A stretch of DNA of 64,000 nucleotides from Tardiphaga sp. vice304 (GTDB taxonomy: Bacteria; Pseudomonadota; Alphaproteobacteria; Rhizobiales; Xanthobacteraceae). Each line of letters opens with the position of its first letter. The first letter of the stretch is position 1. The notes beneath the pieces are model-generated. The model did not search any database. It was not told the origin of the DNA and saw only the letters and a list, made by a program, of their open reading frames with translations. This document shows, in pieces, positions 54,985 to 64,000 of the stretch. Where the stretch lies: assembly GCF_007018905.1 (NCBI RefSeq), contig NZ_CP041402.1:3274001-3338000 (forward strand). Reading direction: 5' to 3'. A program made the position numbers and the translations under genes.

Positions 54985-56255
54985 CCGCGATGCTTTCGAG
55001 AGTTCTGCTTCTTTGAGTCCGCGCTTCGCGCTCTCCTCGAATATCGCCGGCACCTATTCTTCCCGTTCCGCGCCGAGAGAAATCCGAACGACTGCTGGCG
55101 CATTATCGCGTCCATGTGTGCGAATAGATCGCAAGCCGGTCATTCAACCGCGACAGAACGCTGTTCCGAAGCTGCGATGCCTGATCGGTAACCAGATGCT
55201 CGACGGGTTCATCGAGAAGCACGATCGGGCTGTCGCAGAGCAGTACACCCCTCCCTGGCTACCCAATTGTTCGTCATATGTTCTATGTAGTTAACCGGAT
55301 TCAATTCGAATTCGAGAAGCAGCGGTATTGCGCAGGCCTCAAGTCTGAGGCCTTTGATCAACCAGATTCGAAAGATGAGCGATCCGAATGGCCTCTTGGC
55401 TCTTGGCGTCTCGACATGGCGCGAAGTCAGAATGGCCGACTTCTGCTTGTGATTGGCTGCAGCACGCGAATAAGGATCGAGAGCGCGCAACCTCTAAATT
55501 CAGCCTTTTTTGCCCTGCCGATAGGGTGCTATTCCTGTGTCCGCCAGAACTTTGGTTCAAAAGTGCGGAACATTGGGTATCCCACCAACCATAGTGGTGG
55601 GAAACTCAAAGGTCTGCACAAGGCATCCGGCAAAGCGTTGATAAGACAATGCAATCTTGAGGCCGAAATTCGCGCGACCCGAAGTTCTGTTCATCTTGTG
55701 CTCAAAGTTGTGCCCTTGGGGGGATTAAAGTCAGCTTTGGTACACGGAAGGCTTCGTGGGCGCTGTCGCTTGGATTGGGTTGCGTTTGGCGACGTTAGGA
55801 GCCTCGACGTTCAACGATCCAGAGCGTTGATCACGCGATCGCGCCGTCGCGGGCTCAATATTCCGAAGAGGCATCCGCAAAACGGGCAGCATGCACCGAT
55901 CTCAAGATCGGCTCATGCGCACAGTAGGCAGGCCGTAAACTGCCCGAAGGATGAACCGGCAGGCAGGCGGTGACCGTTGATCATCGCTGTCGATCAGTGC
56001 CCACACACGAGTGGGGTAAATGTTCGGCGCTGATTGGGGACAGATGCCTTGCCGATTCACAGCGAAATTTTATCGTGTTTTATGGGCGAAAGCTTTCCGC
56101 GATTTAGTCCGTCGTGGCTTTATGAACCGACTATGAGGAGGTGCCGTCCCATATGGCCTGTACGCTGCTTCCGTGAAGACCTTCGGTTCGCCTTCGATCC
56201 TGAAACTTTCGAGGCGATGGTCCCGAGGACCCGTTTACAGCGGTCAGCGATATAC
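54985..56255. other. Gene-poor region between sox island and catabolic cluster
   Basis: About 1.27 kb contains no supported intact gene. The longest open frames (such as 55278-55973 plus strand) have no domain-like sequence and lack ribosome sites. The base composition is less GC-rich and codon pattern is lost relative to the flanks. One short ABC-ATPase remnant is recognisable. The region looks like decayed DNA at a junction between two acquired clusters. Confidence 0.55.
55103..55258 (-). pseudogene. Remnant of an ABC-transporter ATPase C-terminus
   Basis: A 51-codon open stretch reads LLCDSPIVLLDEPVEHL, then a degenerate tail with YSHTWTR before a stop. The Walker B and following glutamate (IVLLDE) are intact and the His near the end fits the H-loop. 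The signature motif, Walker A and the rest of the domain are missing, and a stop lies just upstream. The DEPvEHL form recalls CydC-type ATPases, but the piece is too short to assign. Confidence 0.5.
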
Positions 56256-57965
56256 TTAGCATCTCACGTTGTGAGAATGCTCCGCGAGATGTTTGGCTGC
56301 GATATAGCCGAATGTAAGCGCTGGCCCCAAGGTGATGCCGCCTCCGGGGTAGTTGCCTCCCATAATGCTGTTCAGATCGTTGCCTGCTGCGTAAAGGCCC
56401 GGGATCGGTCGGCCTTCATGATCGGTGACCCGGCTGTACCGATCTGCGCGCAGACCCGCAAAGGTGCCGAGATCGCCAACAACAACCTCGACGGCATAGA
56501 ATGGGCCCGTTGCAAGCGGCGCCAGACATGGATTGGGTTCGAAATCCGGATCTCCATTAAACCGATTGTAGGAGGTCGTACCTTTCCCGAAGGCCTTGTC
56601 CTCTCCATTGGCGATGTCTTTGTTCCACTGATCCACAGTTGCTTCGAGAGCCGTGGCATCGATACCCGCGGCGCGGGCAAGCTCTGCAACGGTTTTTCCG
56701 GTCTTCAGATAGCCCGACCGGATATTGCCGCCAACCGGAACGGGGAACGGCTTGACGAAGCCCAAGCCATATCGGGTGAGGAACGGCTGATCGACGACGA
56801 GATACGCCCGGGCGGCGGCGTCGGTGCCGACCGCCGCGAACAGTGCCTGGCAAAAATCGTGATAGGAGTTGGCTTCATTGACGAAGCGCTTGCCGTTCGG
56901 CAGCACGGCGATCAGGCCGGGCTTGGCGCGGTCGATGAAATGCGGGAATACGCCATAGCTGCCGTCGCGTCGCGGGACGCGCGATACCGGCACCCAGGCT
57001 GCGGCGTTGGGATAGCCCTTCTCGGCAACAGCGCCGACTTCCTCGCCGAGCCGCAACCCGTCGCCCGTGTTTCCTTTCGGCGCGGGCGAAAAGTGCCCGT
57101 CATTGCTGCGGTCGTGCGGAAACATTTCTCGTCGCCGGCTCATGTCTTGCGGGAACCCCCCGGCTGCCAGGACCACGCCTCGTTTCGCTCTGACCGTGAT
57201 GTCACCGCTCTTCGTATTGATGACGGCGCCCGTCACGGCGTCTCCTTCGCGTATCAATCTGGCTACCGGCGAATCCGTCCAGACATCGACTCCCAGATCC
57301 AGTGCGCTTCGGAACAGACGGGCGACCAAGGCATTGCCGTTTGTCAGCAACATGCCGCGCTGGTAGAGCGCGAGATCGCGCGCATGCGCCAGCAATCGCT
57401 GCGCAACGTAGGCGGCCGACTTCAGCGAGCGCGTGACGTTGAAGAAATGCTTGAGTTCAGGACCGGACCCGATCATGAGGCCCACGAATGTGAGTTCGGG
57501 AAGCGGGGGGCTCAATCTGTTGAGCTCTTTTCCGAGCCCCTGGGCGCGATAGGGAAGTGCCTTGATCGAGCGCCCGCCGGCGCGGCCGCCCGGCGCGTCC
57601 GGATGATAGTCTGAAAATGCCGATGCCGGTTCGAATTGCAGCGCGGTCTTTTCGTGGAAGAACGCAATGGCCTCCGGACCTTCCTGGAGAAATGCTTCGA
57701 CATTCTCCGCGTTGAAGTGGTTGCCGGCCTCATGCCGCAGGTAGGTCCGCGCGGCGTCCACGGTGTCCTCGATTCCATCGGCCCGGGATATCGGGTTGTT
57801 CGGCACCCACATGAAGCCGCCCGAGAGAGCGGTCGTGCCGCCGACCCATTTCTCCTTCTCTGCGACGATGACCTTCAAGCCTCGTGCCTGGGCCGCGACT
57901 GCGGCGGCAAAGCCGCCCGCGCCAGAACCTACAACGAGTACATCGCAATCGACGGTCTGCGCCAT
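56256..57965 (-). CDS. FAD-binding dehydrogenase (3-ketosteroid delta1-dehydrogenase-like)
   Basis: The 569-residue flavoprotein has VLVVGSGAGGFAAAVAA as its FAD site, EKEKWVGGTTALSGGFMWVPNN, and the C-terminal GGNYPGGGITLGPALTFGYIAA block typical of the fumarate reductase/KstD group. Such enzymes desaturate or reduce ring ketones. The ATG giving MAQTVDCDVL follows AAAGGAAACTAGG. It is last in a four-gene minus-strand operon, ending two bases from the oxidoreductase gene upstream of it. Confidence 0.87.
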   Translation of the reverse strand: MAQTVDCDVLVVGSGAGGFAAAVAAQARGLKVIVAEKEKWVGGTTALSGGFMWVPNNPISRADGIEDTVDAARTYLRHEAGNHFNAENVEAFLQEGPEAIAFFHEKTALQFEPASAFSDYHPDAPGGRAGGRSIKALPYRAQGLGKELNRLSPPLPELTFVGLMIGSGPELKHFFNVTRSLKSAAYVAQRLLAHARDLALYQRGMLLTNGNALVARLFRSALDLGVDVWTDSPVARLIREGDAVTGAVINTKSGDITVRAKRGVVLAAGGFPQDMSRRREMFPHDRSNDGHFSPAPKGNTGDGLRLGEEVGAVAEKGYPNAAAWVPVSRVPRRDGSYGVFPHFIDRAKPGLIAVLPNGKRFVNEANSYHDFCQALFAAVGTDAAARAYLVVDQPFLTRYGLGFVKPFPVPVGGNIRSGYLKTGKTVAELARAAGIDATALEATVDQWNKDIANGEDKAFGKGTTSYNRFNGDPDFEPNPCLAPLATGPFYAVEVVVGDLGTFAGLRADRYSRVTDHEGRPIPGLYAAGNDLNSIMGGNYPGGGITLGPALTFGYIAAKHLAEHSHNVRC

Positions 57966-57966
57966 C

Positions 57967-59175
57967 CTAGTTTCCTTTGTCATTGTCGGCATTGTTGCCT
58001 GCCGAGCTTCTTATGAATTCGCGACGCGCCCGGAGTTCATCACCGATCTGACTGTCGCGTCGCGAAAGCCATGACCCATAGCGAGCCGGCCAATCCGAGT
58101 AATCGGGATCCAGCCCAAGCATTTCCCTTGCTCGCCTCGGCCAATAGGGATCATTGAGCGCCTCGCGGGCGATCGCGACCAGGTCGGCCGCGCCGGACTG
58201 CAGGATGTCTTCTGCCTGCCGTCCATCGACGATCATCCCCACAGCCTGGGTCACGACGCCCGCACCGCGCTTGATGTCATTGGCGAAGCCAACCTGGAAA
58301 CCGAGTCCGCGGGGTACGTTGCTCCGGCGTGTTTCTTCGGAAAGGCCGCCGGACGACACGTCAATGACGTCAACACCCACGTTGGAAAGATCCCGCGCAA
58401 GATGCACCGAATCATCCACCGACCATCCCCCTTCCGCGCCATCGATTGCGGATAGTCTGCAGAACAGAGGCATGCCATCCGGTATCCCGGAACGGACGCG
58501 CTCTGCTATCTCCAATGCAAGGCGCATACGGTTGTCTCTGCTTCCACCATATGCATCGGACCGATGGTTGGAGATTGGCGAAAGAAAGCTGGCGAGCAGA
58601 TATCCATGGCCGAAGTGCAGTTCGATGGCATCAACGCCCGCGGCGACAGCGCGTGCGGCGGAAGCGGCGAACTGGTCGGCCACGTCCCGGATGTCGCTCT
58701 CGTCGAGCGGTTCCGGAACGCTCCATTCGGGACCGGCTGCCACCGGGCTCGGTCCGATCCGCCGCCATGGCGTGCCGTCGGGAAAATGCATATCTTCAAG
58801 CGTGAACGCTTGCCCGCCCTCCCAGAGCGGCTGGGAACCCGCCTTGCGCCCGGCATGTGCCAACTGCACGCCAACCGGCACTCCCTGGTCATGGACGAAA
58901 TCGATGACACGCTTGAGTGGTTCGATCTGATCATCTGACCAAAGGCCGAGATCGTCGATGCCGATGCGACCATGCGGAGACACCGCCGTGCTCTCTGTGA
59001 AAATAAGGCCCGCGCCTCCCATCGCAAACTTGCCGAGATGAACGAGGTGCCAGTCGGTTGCCTTTCCCTGGTCCGCGGCGTGCTGGCACATCGGCGAAAT
59101 GACGATGCGGTTGCGAAGCGTCAGCCCGCGCAGCGTCAGCGGAGAAAACAGGAGGCGTGCGTTGGTCCTTGGCAT
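57967..59175 (-). CDS. Old Yellow Enzyme, YqjM-like NADH:flavin oxidoreductase
   Basis: The 402-residue protein reduces activated C=C bonds with FMN. It has VISPMCQH with Cys30, as in the YqjM (thermophilic-like) class, VQLAHAGRKAG, and the substrate-anion pair H187 and H190 in ELHFGHGYLLASFLSP. A C-terminal extension runs past the barrel (QIGDELRARREFIRS). The ATG is one base from the stop of the EthD gene, so translation is coupled. Confidence 0.92.
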   Translation of the reverse strand: MPRTNARLLFSPLTLRGLTLRNRIVISPMCQHAADQGKATDWHLVHLGKFAMGGAGLIFTESTAVSPHGRIGIDDLGLWSDDQIEPLKRVIDFVHDQGVPVGVQLAHAGRKAGSQPLWEGGQAFTLEDMHFPDGTPWRRIGPSPVAAGPEWSVPEPLDESDIRDVADQFAASAARAVAAGVDAIELHFGHGYLLASFLSPISNHRSDAYGGSRDNRMRLALEIAERVRSGIPDGMPLFCRLSAIDGAEGGWSVDDSVHLARDLSNVGVDVIDVSSGGLSEETRRSNVPRGLGFQVGFANDIKRGAGVVTQAVGMIVDGRQAEDILQSGAADLVAIAREALNDPYWPRRAREMLGLDPDYSDWPARYGSWLSRRDSQIGDELRARREFIRSSAGNNADNDKGN

Positions 59176-59176
59176 T

Positions 59177-59860
59177 TCAGATAACGACGTGGGGTTCGAC
59201 GAGAAAGGCCGTGATGGTCTCCAGAAAATGGAGCGCATGCGCTTGAGACGTGTCGGCTGCCGGCGACCTGAACGCTGCGCAAAGATCCTGCTGGTTCCGG
59301 AACCACATCTCGACGATGCCGTCCAATGGCGGCTCCCCCGTGTCGTCGTCGATACCCGGCGCCTGGCCACGACCGATCACCAGGTTCTGCGTGTAACCCG
59401 CAAGCAGGGGGAAATCAGCGACCATCGCGGCATGTTTGCCGAGCCATTCAGTACGAAACTCGTCTCGCGACATTCCCTTTCGTCTCTCGAGAATGGATAT
59501 TCGCTTGATCAGCGGACTATCGGCCCGCGGCACCACGACGGTTTGCTCGGCCACGATCACCGTTGTCGCCGCAATCAGCCTGGGAGAGTCTGCCACCGTT
59601 GGCGGGTAGGCGTCGGAGGCGATTGCACGGTCCATCGATGCGAGATCGTCAAACCAGAGTTCGGAGATCCCATCGAGATCCCAATTGCCGCGATCATGGT
59701 CGATCGCCAGCTGGGTTTTGTCAACGATATGGTTCTGGTGATAAGCGCGCAGCCCCGGCATCTTTGCGGCGAGCGGTCCGTGGACCTCGCGCCAGTGACG
59801 ACGGAATTCTGCGGTTGAAAGGCCGGGCAGCTTCTTTGAAAGTCCCATTCTGACGATCAT
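59177..59860 (-). CDS. Tandem EthD-domain protein
   Basis: The 227-residue product has two ferredoxin-like EthD units: first LSTAEFRRHWREVHGPLAAKMPGLRAYHQN in two blocks and then MSRDEFRTEWLGKHAAMVADFPLL. Each has the His-rich helix followed by an aromatic-rich strand. EthD-like proteins are small accessory or isomerase-like proteins in degradation pathways. It sits between the SDR and Old Yellow Enzyme genes of one operon, so a role in the same pathway is likely. Confidence 0.85.
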   Translation of the reverse strand: MIVRMGLSKKLPGLSTAEFRRHWREVHGPLAAKMPGLRAYHQNHIVDKTQLAIDHDRGNWDLDGISELWFDDLASMDRAIASDAYPPTVADSPRLIAATTVIVAEQTVVVPRADSPLIKRISILERRKGMSRDEFRTEWLGKHAAMVADFPLLAGYTQNLVIGRGQAPGIDDDTGEPPLDGIVEMWFRNQQDLCAAFRSPAADTSQAHALHFLETITAFLVEPHVVI

Positions 59861-59867
59861 GTGACTC

Positions 59868-60617
59868 TCACAGTGCTAGGTAGCCGCCATCGACGACAAG
59901 CGTCGTGCCTGTAACGTAGCTGGACATGGTCGAGGCCAGGAAGACGGTCGGCCCGACCAGTTCTTTAGGGTCGCCATAGCGGCCCATGGGAATTCTCGCC
60001 AGGAAGCGCTCCGATCTCTCCGCATTGGAGCGCGTCGCCTCTGTCATGGCTGTGGCGAAGGTGCCGGGTGCAATGGCATTGACCCGTACGCCATCCTTGG
60101 CGAGTTCATGCGCCATGCTCTGGGTCAGGGCTCTGACGCCGGCTTTCGAGACCGGGTAGCTGACTGAGGTCGCGGTCGAGACAAATGACGCGATCGACGC
60201 GATGTTGATGATTGCGCCCTTGGTTTTTCGCAATGCCGGGAGAAACGCGACGGAGACGTTCAACGTGCCCCGCAGATTGACATCCAGCGCGGCATTCCAA
60301 TGCGCAAAAAGGTCGGGACTGTCGATCGTGTGTCGCGGACAAATGCCGGCATTGTTGACGACGATCGAGACGTCTCCGACGGATGCTGCGATCTCTTTTG
60401 CCAGATCCTCGCACTCGGTCGCGTCTGTAACATCCAGCCGGAACGCCCAGGCCTGTCCGCCCGAATCGCGGATACGCCGCGCGGTCGTCTCCGCTGAGTG
60501 CGCTGCGATATCAGTCACGATCACGCGGGCACCTTCGGCAGCGAGGCCTAGGGCAATTGCTTCGCCATTGCCCTGTCCAGCGCCGGTAACGAGCGCAACT
60601 CTGGCGTCAAGAAGCAT
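59868..60617 (-). CDS. SDR-family alcohol/ketone dehydrogenase
   Basis: A 249-residue classical short-chain dehydrogenase with VTGAGQGNGEAIA (cofactor), NNAGICPRH, catalytic YPVSK and the C-terminal YVTGTTLVVDGGYLAL. Asp after the second strand (VIVTDIAAH) favours NAD over NADP. It is the first gene of the minus-strand operon and probably oxidises a hydroxyl group in the catabolic substrate. Confidence 0.9.
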   Translation of the reverse strand: MLLDARVALVTGAGQGNGEAIALGLAAEGARVIVTDIAAHSAETTARRIRDSGGQAWAFRLDVTDATECEDLAKEIAASVGDVSIVVNNAGICPRHTIDSPDLFAHWNAALDVNLRGTLNVSVAFLPALRKTKGAIINIASIASFVSTATSVSYPVSKAGVRALTQSMAHELAKDGVRVNAIAPGTFATAMTEATRSNAERSERFLARIPMGRYGDPKELVGPTVFLASTMSSYVTGTTLVVDGGYLAL

Positions 60618-60887
60618 TGCTTCCTCCTCATTTCACGCATTTTTGGCCGCCGCTTCCGAACGGGACAAATTCTGCTATAGCGAATAAGTTCGGTAATAAC
60701 AAATTTATTTTGCAAAACGGCCTCTGCTCCCATTGCGCGGGAGAGGACCGCTTGATAGTGAAGACGACGATCAACGAGACGGCGTTCAAGCCGGCCGAGC
60801 GCGACAACAATCAGCCGCCCGAAATCCTGCGCCTCTTGTGAAAGGCCTGTGTTCGGAGACGGCGGTAGCAACAGGGGAGAAGAAACA
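60618..60887. promoter_or_regulatory. Divergent control region of catabolic and transport operons
   Basis: About 270 bases separate the SDR start from the binding-protein start. An AT-rich patch (about 60685-60720, TTCGGTAATAACAAATTTAT) is the likely core promoter area. No regulator gene or clear operator was identified. Shared control of degradation and uptake would be natural here but is inference. Confidence 0.4.
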
Positions 60888-62117
60888 ATGACGTCAATCA
60901 GGACGACCAGTCGCCGTGGCTTCAACAAGCTTGCGATCTCGGGAATATTCACCGCCTCTCTTGGAGCTCTGACGGCTGGGCGGGCCTGGGCCGACGGGCC
61001 GGTCAAGCTCGGATTTAATGGTGACCTTTCGGCTTCGCCATCGGCACAGTCCGGGCGGGCTGCGGTGGTCGGCATCCAGGCCGCGATCGATGATCTCAAG
61101 ACGCAGGGCACAGGCCTGGGTTACGACTTCACCTTGGTCGTGCGCGACGATCTTTCGCAGCCGCCGAAGTCGATTCAAAACATGTCCGATCTGATTGACA
61201 ACGAAAAGGTCGTTGCCGTGCTCGGTCCGACGAATTCGGGCAACGCGCTCGCATGGCGGCAAATTCCGAACCAGAAGCAGATTCCGGTGATGGGGTGCAT
61301 CGGATCGGCTACGGATATCGTGAAGCCGATGAGTCCCGGAGCTGACAACTACATGTTTCGCGTCGGCAGCGTCGATCGCACGCAGATCGTCACGTTGATG
61401 GGCTATGCCAAAAAAAGCAAGGCCGTCAAAAACGTAGGATTTCTCACCGAGACGACGGGGTATGGCCAGGGCGGCCTCAAGGACTTGCAGGAAATCGCCG
61501 TTCTGCAGGGCATCACGCCGGTCGCCAACGAAAAGTTCAACGTCAACGACACCGACATGACCTCCCAGCTCGGCAAGATGAAGGCGGCGGGAGTGGACAC
61601 CGTGCTCGTCTGGGCGCAGGGCACTCCCATCGGCCAATTGATGCGGAGCATGGAGAAGATTGACTACTTCCCGATTGTGTTGACGAGCTGGGCCGCGGAC
61701 AACCTGAGCTTTATCAACGCGGCAGGACCGGCGCTCGCCGAGAAGCCGATTTTCCTGCGGACGGTTTCCGAAGCTCGCACGCCGTTTCAGCAGAAGTTTT
61801 TCGACCGGATTCGGCCGAAGATCGACGCCGACTCCGCGTTCTCCTTTGCGGTACATGGCTACGATTCCACAATGTTGCTCGCTGCCGCGATCCAGCAGGC
61901 AGGCACAACCGCGGGGCCGAAGGTGCGTGAAGCGCTGGAGGATCTGAAGAAGCCGTTCGATGGTTATGCAAAATCCTACAACAAGCCGTTCAGCAAGACC
62001 GAGCATGACGCACTGACGGCCGCGGATCAGCGCTGGACATGCTGGCGTGGCGGCAAGCTGGCCGCCTACAACGACGAGGTCGTTGCGTCCCTTAAGCCCG
62101 AAGACTTCAAGGGATAG
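60888..62117 (+). CDS. ABC transporter substrate-binding protein (branched-chain amino-acid type)
   Basis: The 409-residue periplasmic binding protein has a Tat-like signal (TSRRGFNKLAISGIFTASLG) and the peripla-BP-6/Leu-binding fold: VKLGFNGDLSASPSAQSGRA, VAVLGPTNSGNALA, VGFLTETTGYGQGGLKDL and VDTVLVWAQGTPIGQLM. Proteins of this family in catabolic clusters often bind aromatic or other carboxylates rather than amino acids. It heads the importer operon with livH and livM. Confidence 0.92.
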   Translation: MTSIRTTSRRGFNKLAISGIFTASLGALTAGRAWADGPVKLGFNGDLSASPSAQSGRAAVVGIQAAIDDLKTQGTGLGYDFTLVVRDDLSQPPKSIQNMSDLIDNEKVVAVLGPTNSGNALAWRQIPNQKQIPVMGCIGSATDIVKPMSPGADNYMFRVGSVDRTQIVTLMGYAKKSKAVKNVGFLTETTGYGQGGLKDLQEIAVLQGITPVANEKFNVNDTDMTSQLGKMKAAGVDTVLVWAQGTPIGQLMRSMEKIDYFPIVLTSWAADNLSFINAAGPALAEKPIFLRTVSEARTPFQQKFFDRIRPKIDADSAFSFAVHGYDSTMLLAAAIQQAGTTAGPKVREALEDLKKPFDGYAKSYNKPFSKTEHDALTAADQRWTCWRGGKLAAYNDEVVASLKPEDFKG

Positions 62118-62175
62118 TGCGGTTGGCGGCCTGACGGCCTCGACTGTCTGGTTCAGCCAAGAGGGAGGGGCGCGA

Positions 62176-63105
62176 GTGCTTGCAACATATCTGCAGGTCC
62201 TGATGAGTGGTTTGGCGGTGGGAGGAGTTTACGCTCTGATCGCCTTGAGCTTTAGCATCACATTCACGACGACGAAGACACTCAATTTTTCGCAGGGTGA
62301 ATTTATCGGTTTCGGGGCCTTCCTTGGTGTGACGGTTCTCTACCTGCTATCGGCCGATCACGGCAGTTCCGGTGTTGCCGGGTTGGCCGGCAGCGCTTCC
62401 GCCGGATTAAACTATCCGATTGCGGCGCTTGCCGTGGGCTGCGTCACCGGTGTGCTCGGCATCGTGATCTTCCTTGCTGCGATACGACCGTTCTCGGGAA
62501 AGCCGGGGATGTCGTGGGTGATGAGCACGATCGGTTTCGGCGTCATCCTCCAGAGCATTGGACTTGCTGTCTGGGGGCCAGCCCCCGTGAAGCTGCCTTC
62601 GCCTTTCGGCGACGACGTGCTGCGGATTGCGGGAGCAGGGGTCCGCCCCCAGGAAGTTCTCGTGTTCGTGACGGCCGTCGTCCTGATGGTCGCACTTGAT
62701 GTCGTGATGCGCGCAACGCGGATAGGCAAGGCAATGCGCGCGGTCGCCCATAATCCGGCGGTCGCATCGCTGATGGGGATCAACGTGACGGCTGTCATGA
62801 TCGGTGCATTCGTGCTTTCCAGTGCGCTGGCCGGTTTGGGTGGCGTGCTGGTTGCGCCGATCGCATCGGCGTCGCTTTTCATGGGCCTGGGGATCGCCTT
62901 GAAGGCTTTCTCAGGAGCCATCATGGGCGGATTGGACAACCCGCGGGGCTGCATTTTCGGGGGATTCGCTCTCGGACTTCTGGAGCAGGGTGTTGCGCTG
63001 TGGCAGGCCCAGTGGCGTGAGATCGTTATTTTTGCATTGATCATCCTCGTGCTTTCAGTCTGGCCCAACGGGCTGTTCGGATCGCGCTCGTTCGATAAGG
63101 TCTGA
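62176..63105 (+). CDS. livH: Branched-chain-type ABC permease LivH
   Basis: The 309-residue inner-membrane permease has multiple helices and LivH features: SGLAVGGVYALIALSFSITF, LNFSQGEFIGFGAF, and the EAA-like loop RAVAHNPAVASLMGINV. It starts at GTG behind GGGAGGGG. It follows the binding protein by 58 bases and precedes livM by four. Confidence 0.92.
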   Translation: MLATYLQVLMSGLAVGGVYALIALSFSITFTTTKTLNFSQGEFIGFGAFLGVTVLYLLSADHGSSGVAGLAGSASAGLNYPIAALAVGCVTGVLGIVIFLAAIRPFSGKPGMSWVMSTIGFGVILQSIGLAVWGPAPVKLPSPFGDDVLRIAGAGVRPQEVLVFVTAVVLMVALDVVMRATRIGKAMRAVAHNPAVASLMGINVTAVMIGAFVLSSALAGLGGVLVAPIASASLFMGLGIALKAFSGAIMGGLDNPRGCIFGGFALGLLEQGVALWQAQWREIVIFALIILVLSVWPNGLFGSRSFDKV

Positions 63106-63109
63106 TCCG

Positions 63110-64000
63110 ATGCGAGGAACACTGGTCGCCATCGGTCTGGCTGTCGTGGCCGCTTTGATTGTCGGAATCATTGGCAACGACTTCTATCTCCGCGTTATGT
63201 TTTCGATTTGCGTCTATTTTCTCTGCGCCGTCGGCACCAACGTCCTCGTGGGCTATGCCGGTCAGAAATCTCTTGGACAAGCTGGCCTCTTCGCCGCAGG
63301 CGCATACTCGGCCGCTCTTCTCACCACGTCCTGGGACATGAACCCGTGGCTGGCCTTGATTGTTGCGGTCGTTATATCAGCGTTGTTCGGTATCCTGATC
63401 GCCGCGCCGTCCTTGCGCGTCAGAGGGCCGAGCCTGGCGATGGTGACGCTGGCGTTTGGAATCGTGGTCGAAAAATTCGTGACCGAGACCTCGGACGTGT
63501 TCGGCGGGGCCATGGGCATCTACGCGATCAAGTCGCTAACGTTCAATGGTTCTCCATTCGACATGAAGCAGTGGGTATGGTTTGGCATCCTGGCCTCGCT
63601 CGCGGTGTACCTGCTGTTGTGCAACCTGCTGACCGGCCGTTTTGGCCGGGCACTTCTCTCGATCCAGGCGGACGAGATTGCGGCCTCTGCGATGGGCGTT
63701 CCCGTACTGCGTTACAAGATCATCGCATTCGTGATCGCCGCGGCGACCTGCGGCCTTGCAGGCGCTCTGGTCGCGCAACAGAACCAGTATATCAATTCGG
63801 ACTTCATCAACTTCAACCTGTCGATCTTCATCCTGCTGCTGGTGATGTTCGGCGGAAGTGGCTCTCTCGCTGGTCCGTTGCTGGGCGCGGTTTTCCTGAC
63901 AATACTCAATAGCGTCCTGGCACGCTGGACCTGGGCCGAGCATTTTGCGAACGGAGCCTTGTTGCTGTTCGCCCTTTATGTGATGCCGCGCGGGTTGGCT
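63110..64000 (+). CDS. livM: Branched-chain-type ABC permease LivM (cut by right edge)
   Basis: The first 297 codons of the second permease are present and the frame is open to the edge. Family features include GTNVLVGYAGQKSLGQAGLFAAGAYSAALL read in blocks, PSLRVRGPSLAMVTLAFGIV and the loop SIQADEIAASAMGVPVLRYK. ATPase genes livG and livF would be expected just beyond the window. The ATG (MRGTLVAIGL) is four bases after the livH stop. Confidence 0.93.
   Translation, partial: MRGTLVAIGLAVVAALIVGIIGNDFYLRVMFSICVYFLCAVGTNVLVGYAGQKSLGQAGLFAAGAYSAALLTTSWDMNPWLALIVAVVISALFGILIAAPSLRVRGPSLAMVTLAFGIVVEKFVTETSDVFGGAMGIYAIKSLTFNGSPFDMKQWVWFGILASLAVYLLLCNLLTGRFGRALLSIQADEIAASAMGVPVLRYKIIAFVIAAATCGLAGALVAQQNQYINSDFINFNLSIFILLLVMFGGSGSLAGPLLGAVFLTILNSVLARWTWAEHFANGALLLFALYVMPRGLA

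Noticed and set aside
55278..55973. Open frame of 231 codons in the gene-poor stretch
   Set aside because: No ribosome site, domain, signal or membrane pattern; the composition is unlike neighbouring genes. Treated as non-coding.

Overview
The window is high-GC alphaproteobacterial DNA, most like Bradyrhizobium or Rhodopseudomonas (Nitrobacteraceae). The grounds are a eukaryotic-type glutamine synthetase II (glnII) with a sigma-54 promoter, a DUF2735 gene diverging from it, a short-type ArgC, class II fructose bisphosphatase, class I PHA synthase, and short palindromic repeats of the kinds common in that family. No rRNA, tRNA, CRISPR array or prophage was seen.

Layout. Bases 1-600 hold the 5' part of an IS110-family element running off the left edge. 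Bases 725-3781 are a TfoX N-domain gene split by a complete IS21-family element (istA/istB) with matching terminal repeats and a 6-bp target duplication. From 3.8 to 37.2 kb the content is mostly chromosomal housekeeping: a diguanylate cyclase, a DEAD-box RNA helicase, a 1256-residue autotransporter flanked by a gene and a gene remnant of the same SDR family, parE, DedA, argC, glnII, glutaminase, phaC, an aminotransferase, hom, glpX, recJ, a lytic transglycosylase, the complete EF-P lysylation set efp / epmA-epmB, and hspQ.

From 37.5 to 55.0 kb lies a large thiosulfate/sulfide oxidation (Sox) island. It has three YeeE/SoxT-type sulfur transporters, two exported DsrE-like proteins, soxS-soxR-soxT on the minus strand, soxV-soxW on the plus strand, a GlcG/HbpS-like protein, soxXA on the minus strand, then soxY-Z-B-C-D, a c-type cytochrome, two tandem SoxF/FccB flavoproteins and a methyltransferase. 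Known Sox biology gives the core: SoxXA loads thiosulfate onto the SoxY cysteine, SoxB hydrolyses sulfate off, SoxCD oxidises the sulfane sulfur, SoxV/SoxW/SoxS supply reductant, SoxF with its cytochrome handles sulfide, and SoxR senses persulfide. The added transporter and DsrE genes suggest, by inference, a periplasmic sulfane-sulfur capture and import branch.

A gene-poor stretch of about 1.2 kb (55.0-56.25 kb) with an ABC-ATPase remnant separates this island from a catabolic cluster (56.3-60.6 kb, minus strand: KstD-like flavoprotein, Old Yellow Enzyme, tandem EthD protein, SDR). That cluster diverges from a branched-chain-type ABC importer (60.9 kb to the right edge, livM cut off).
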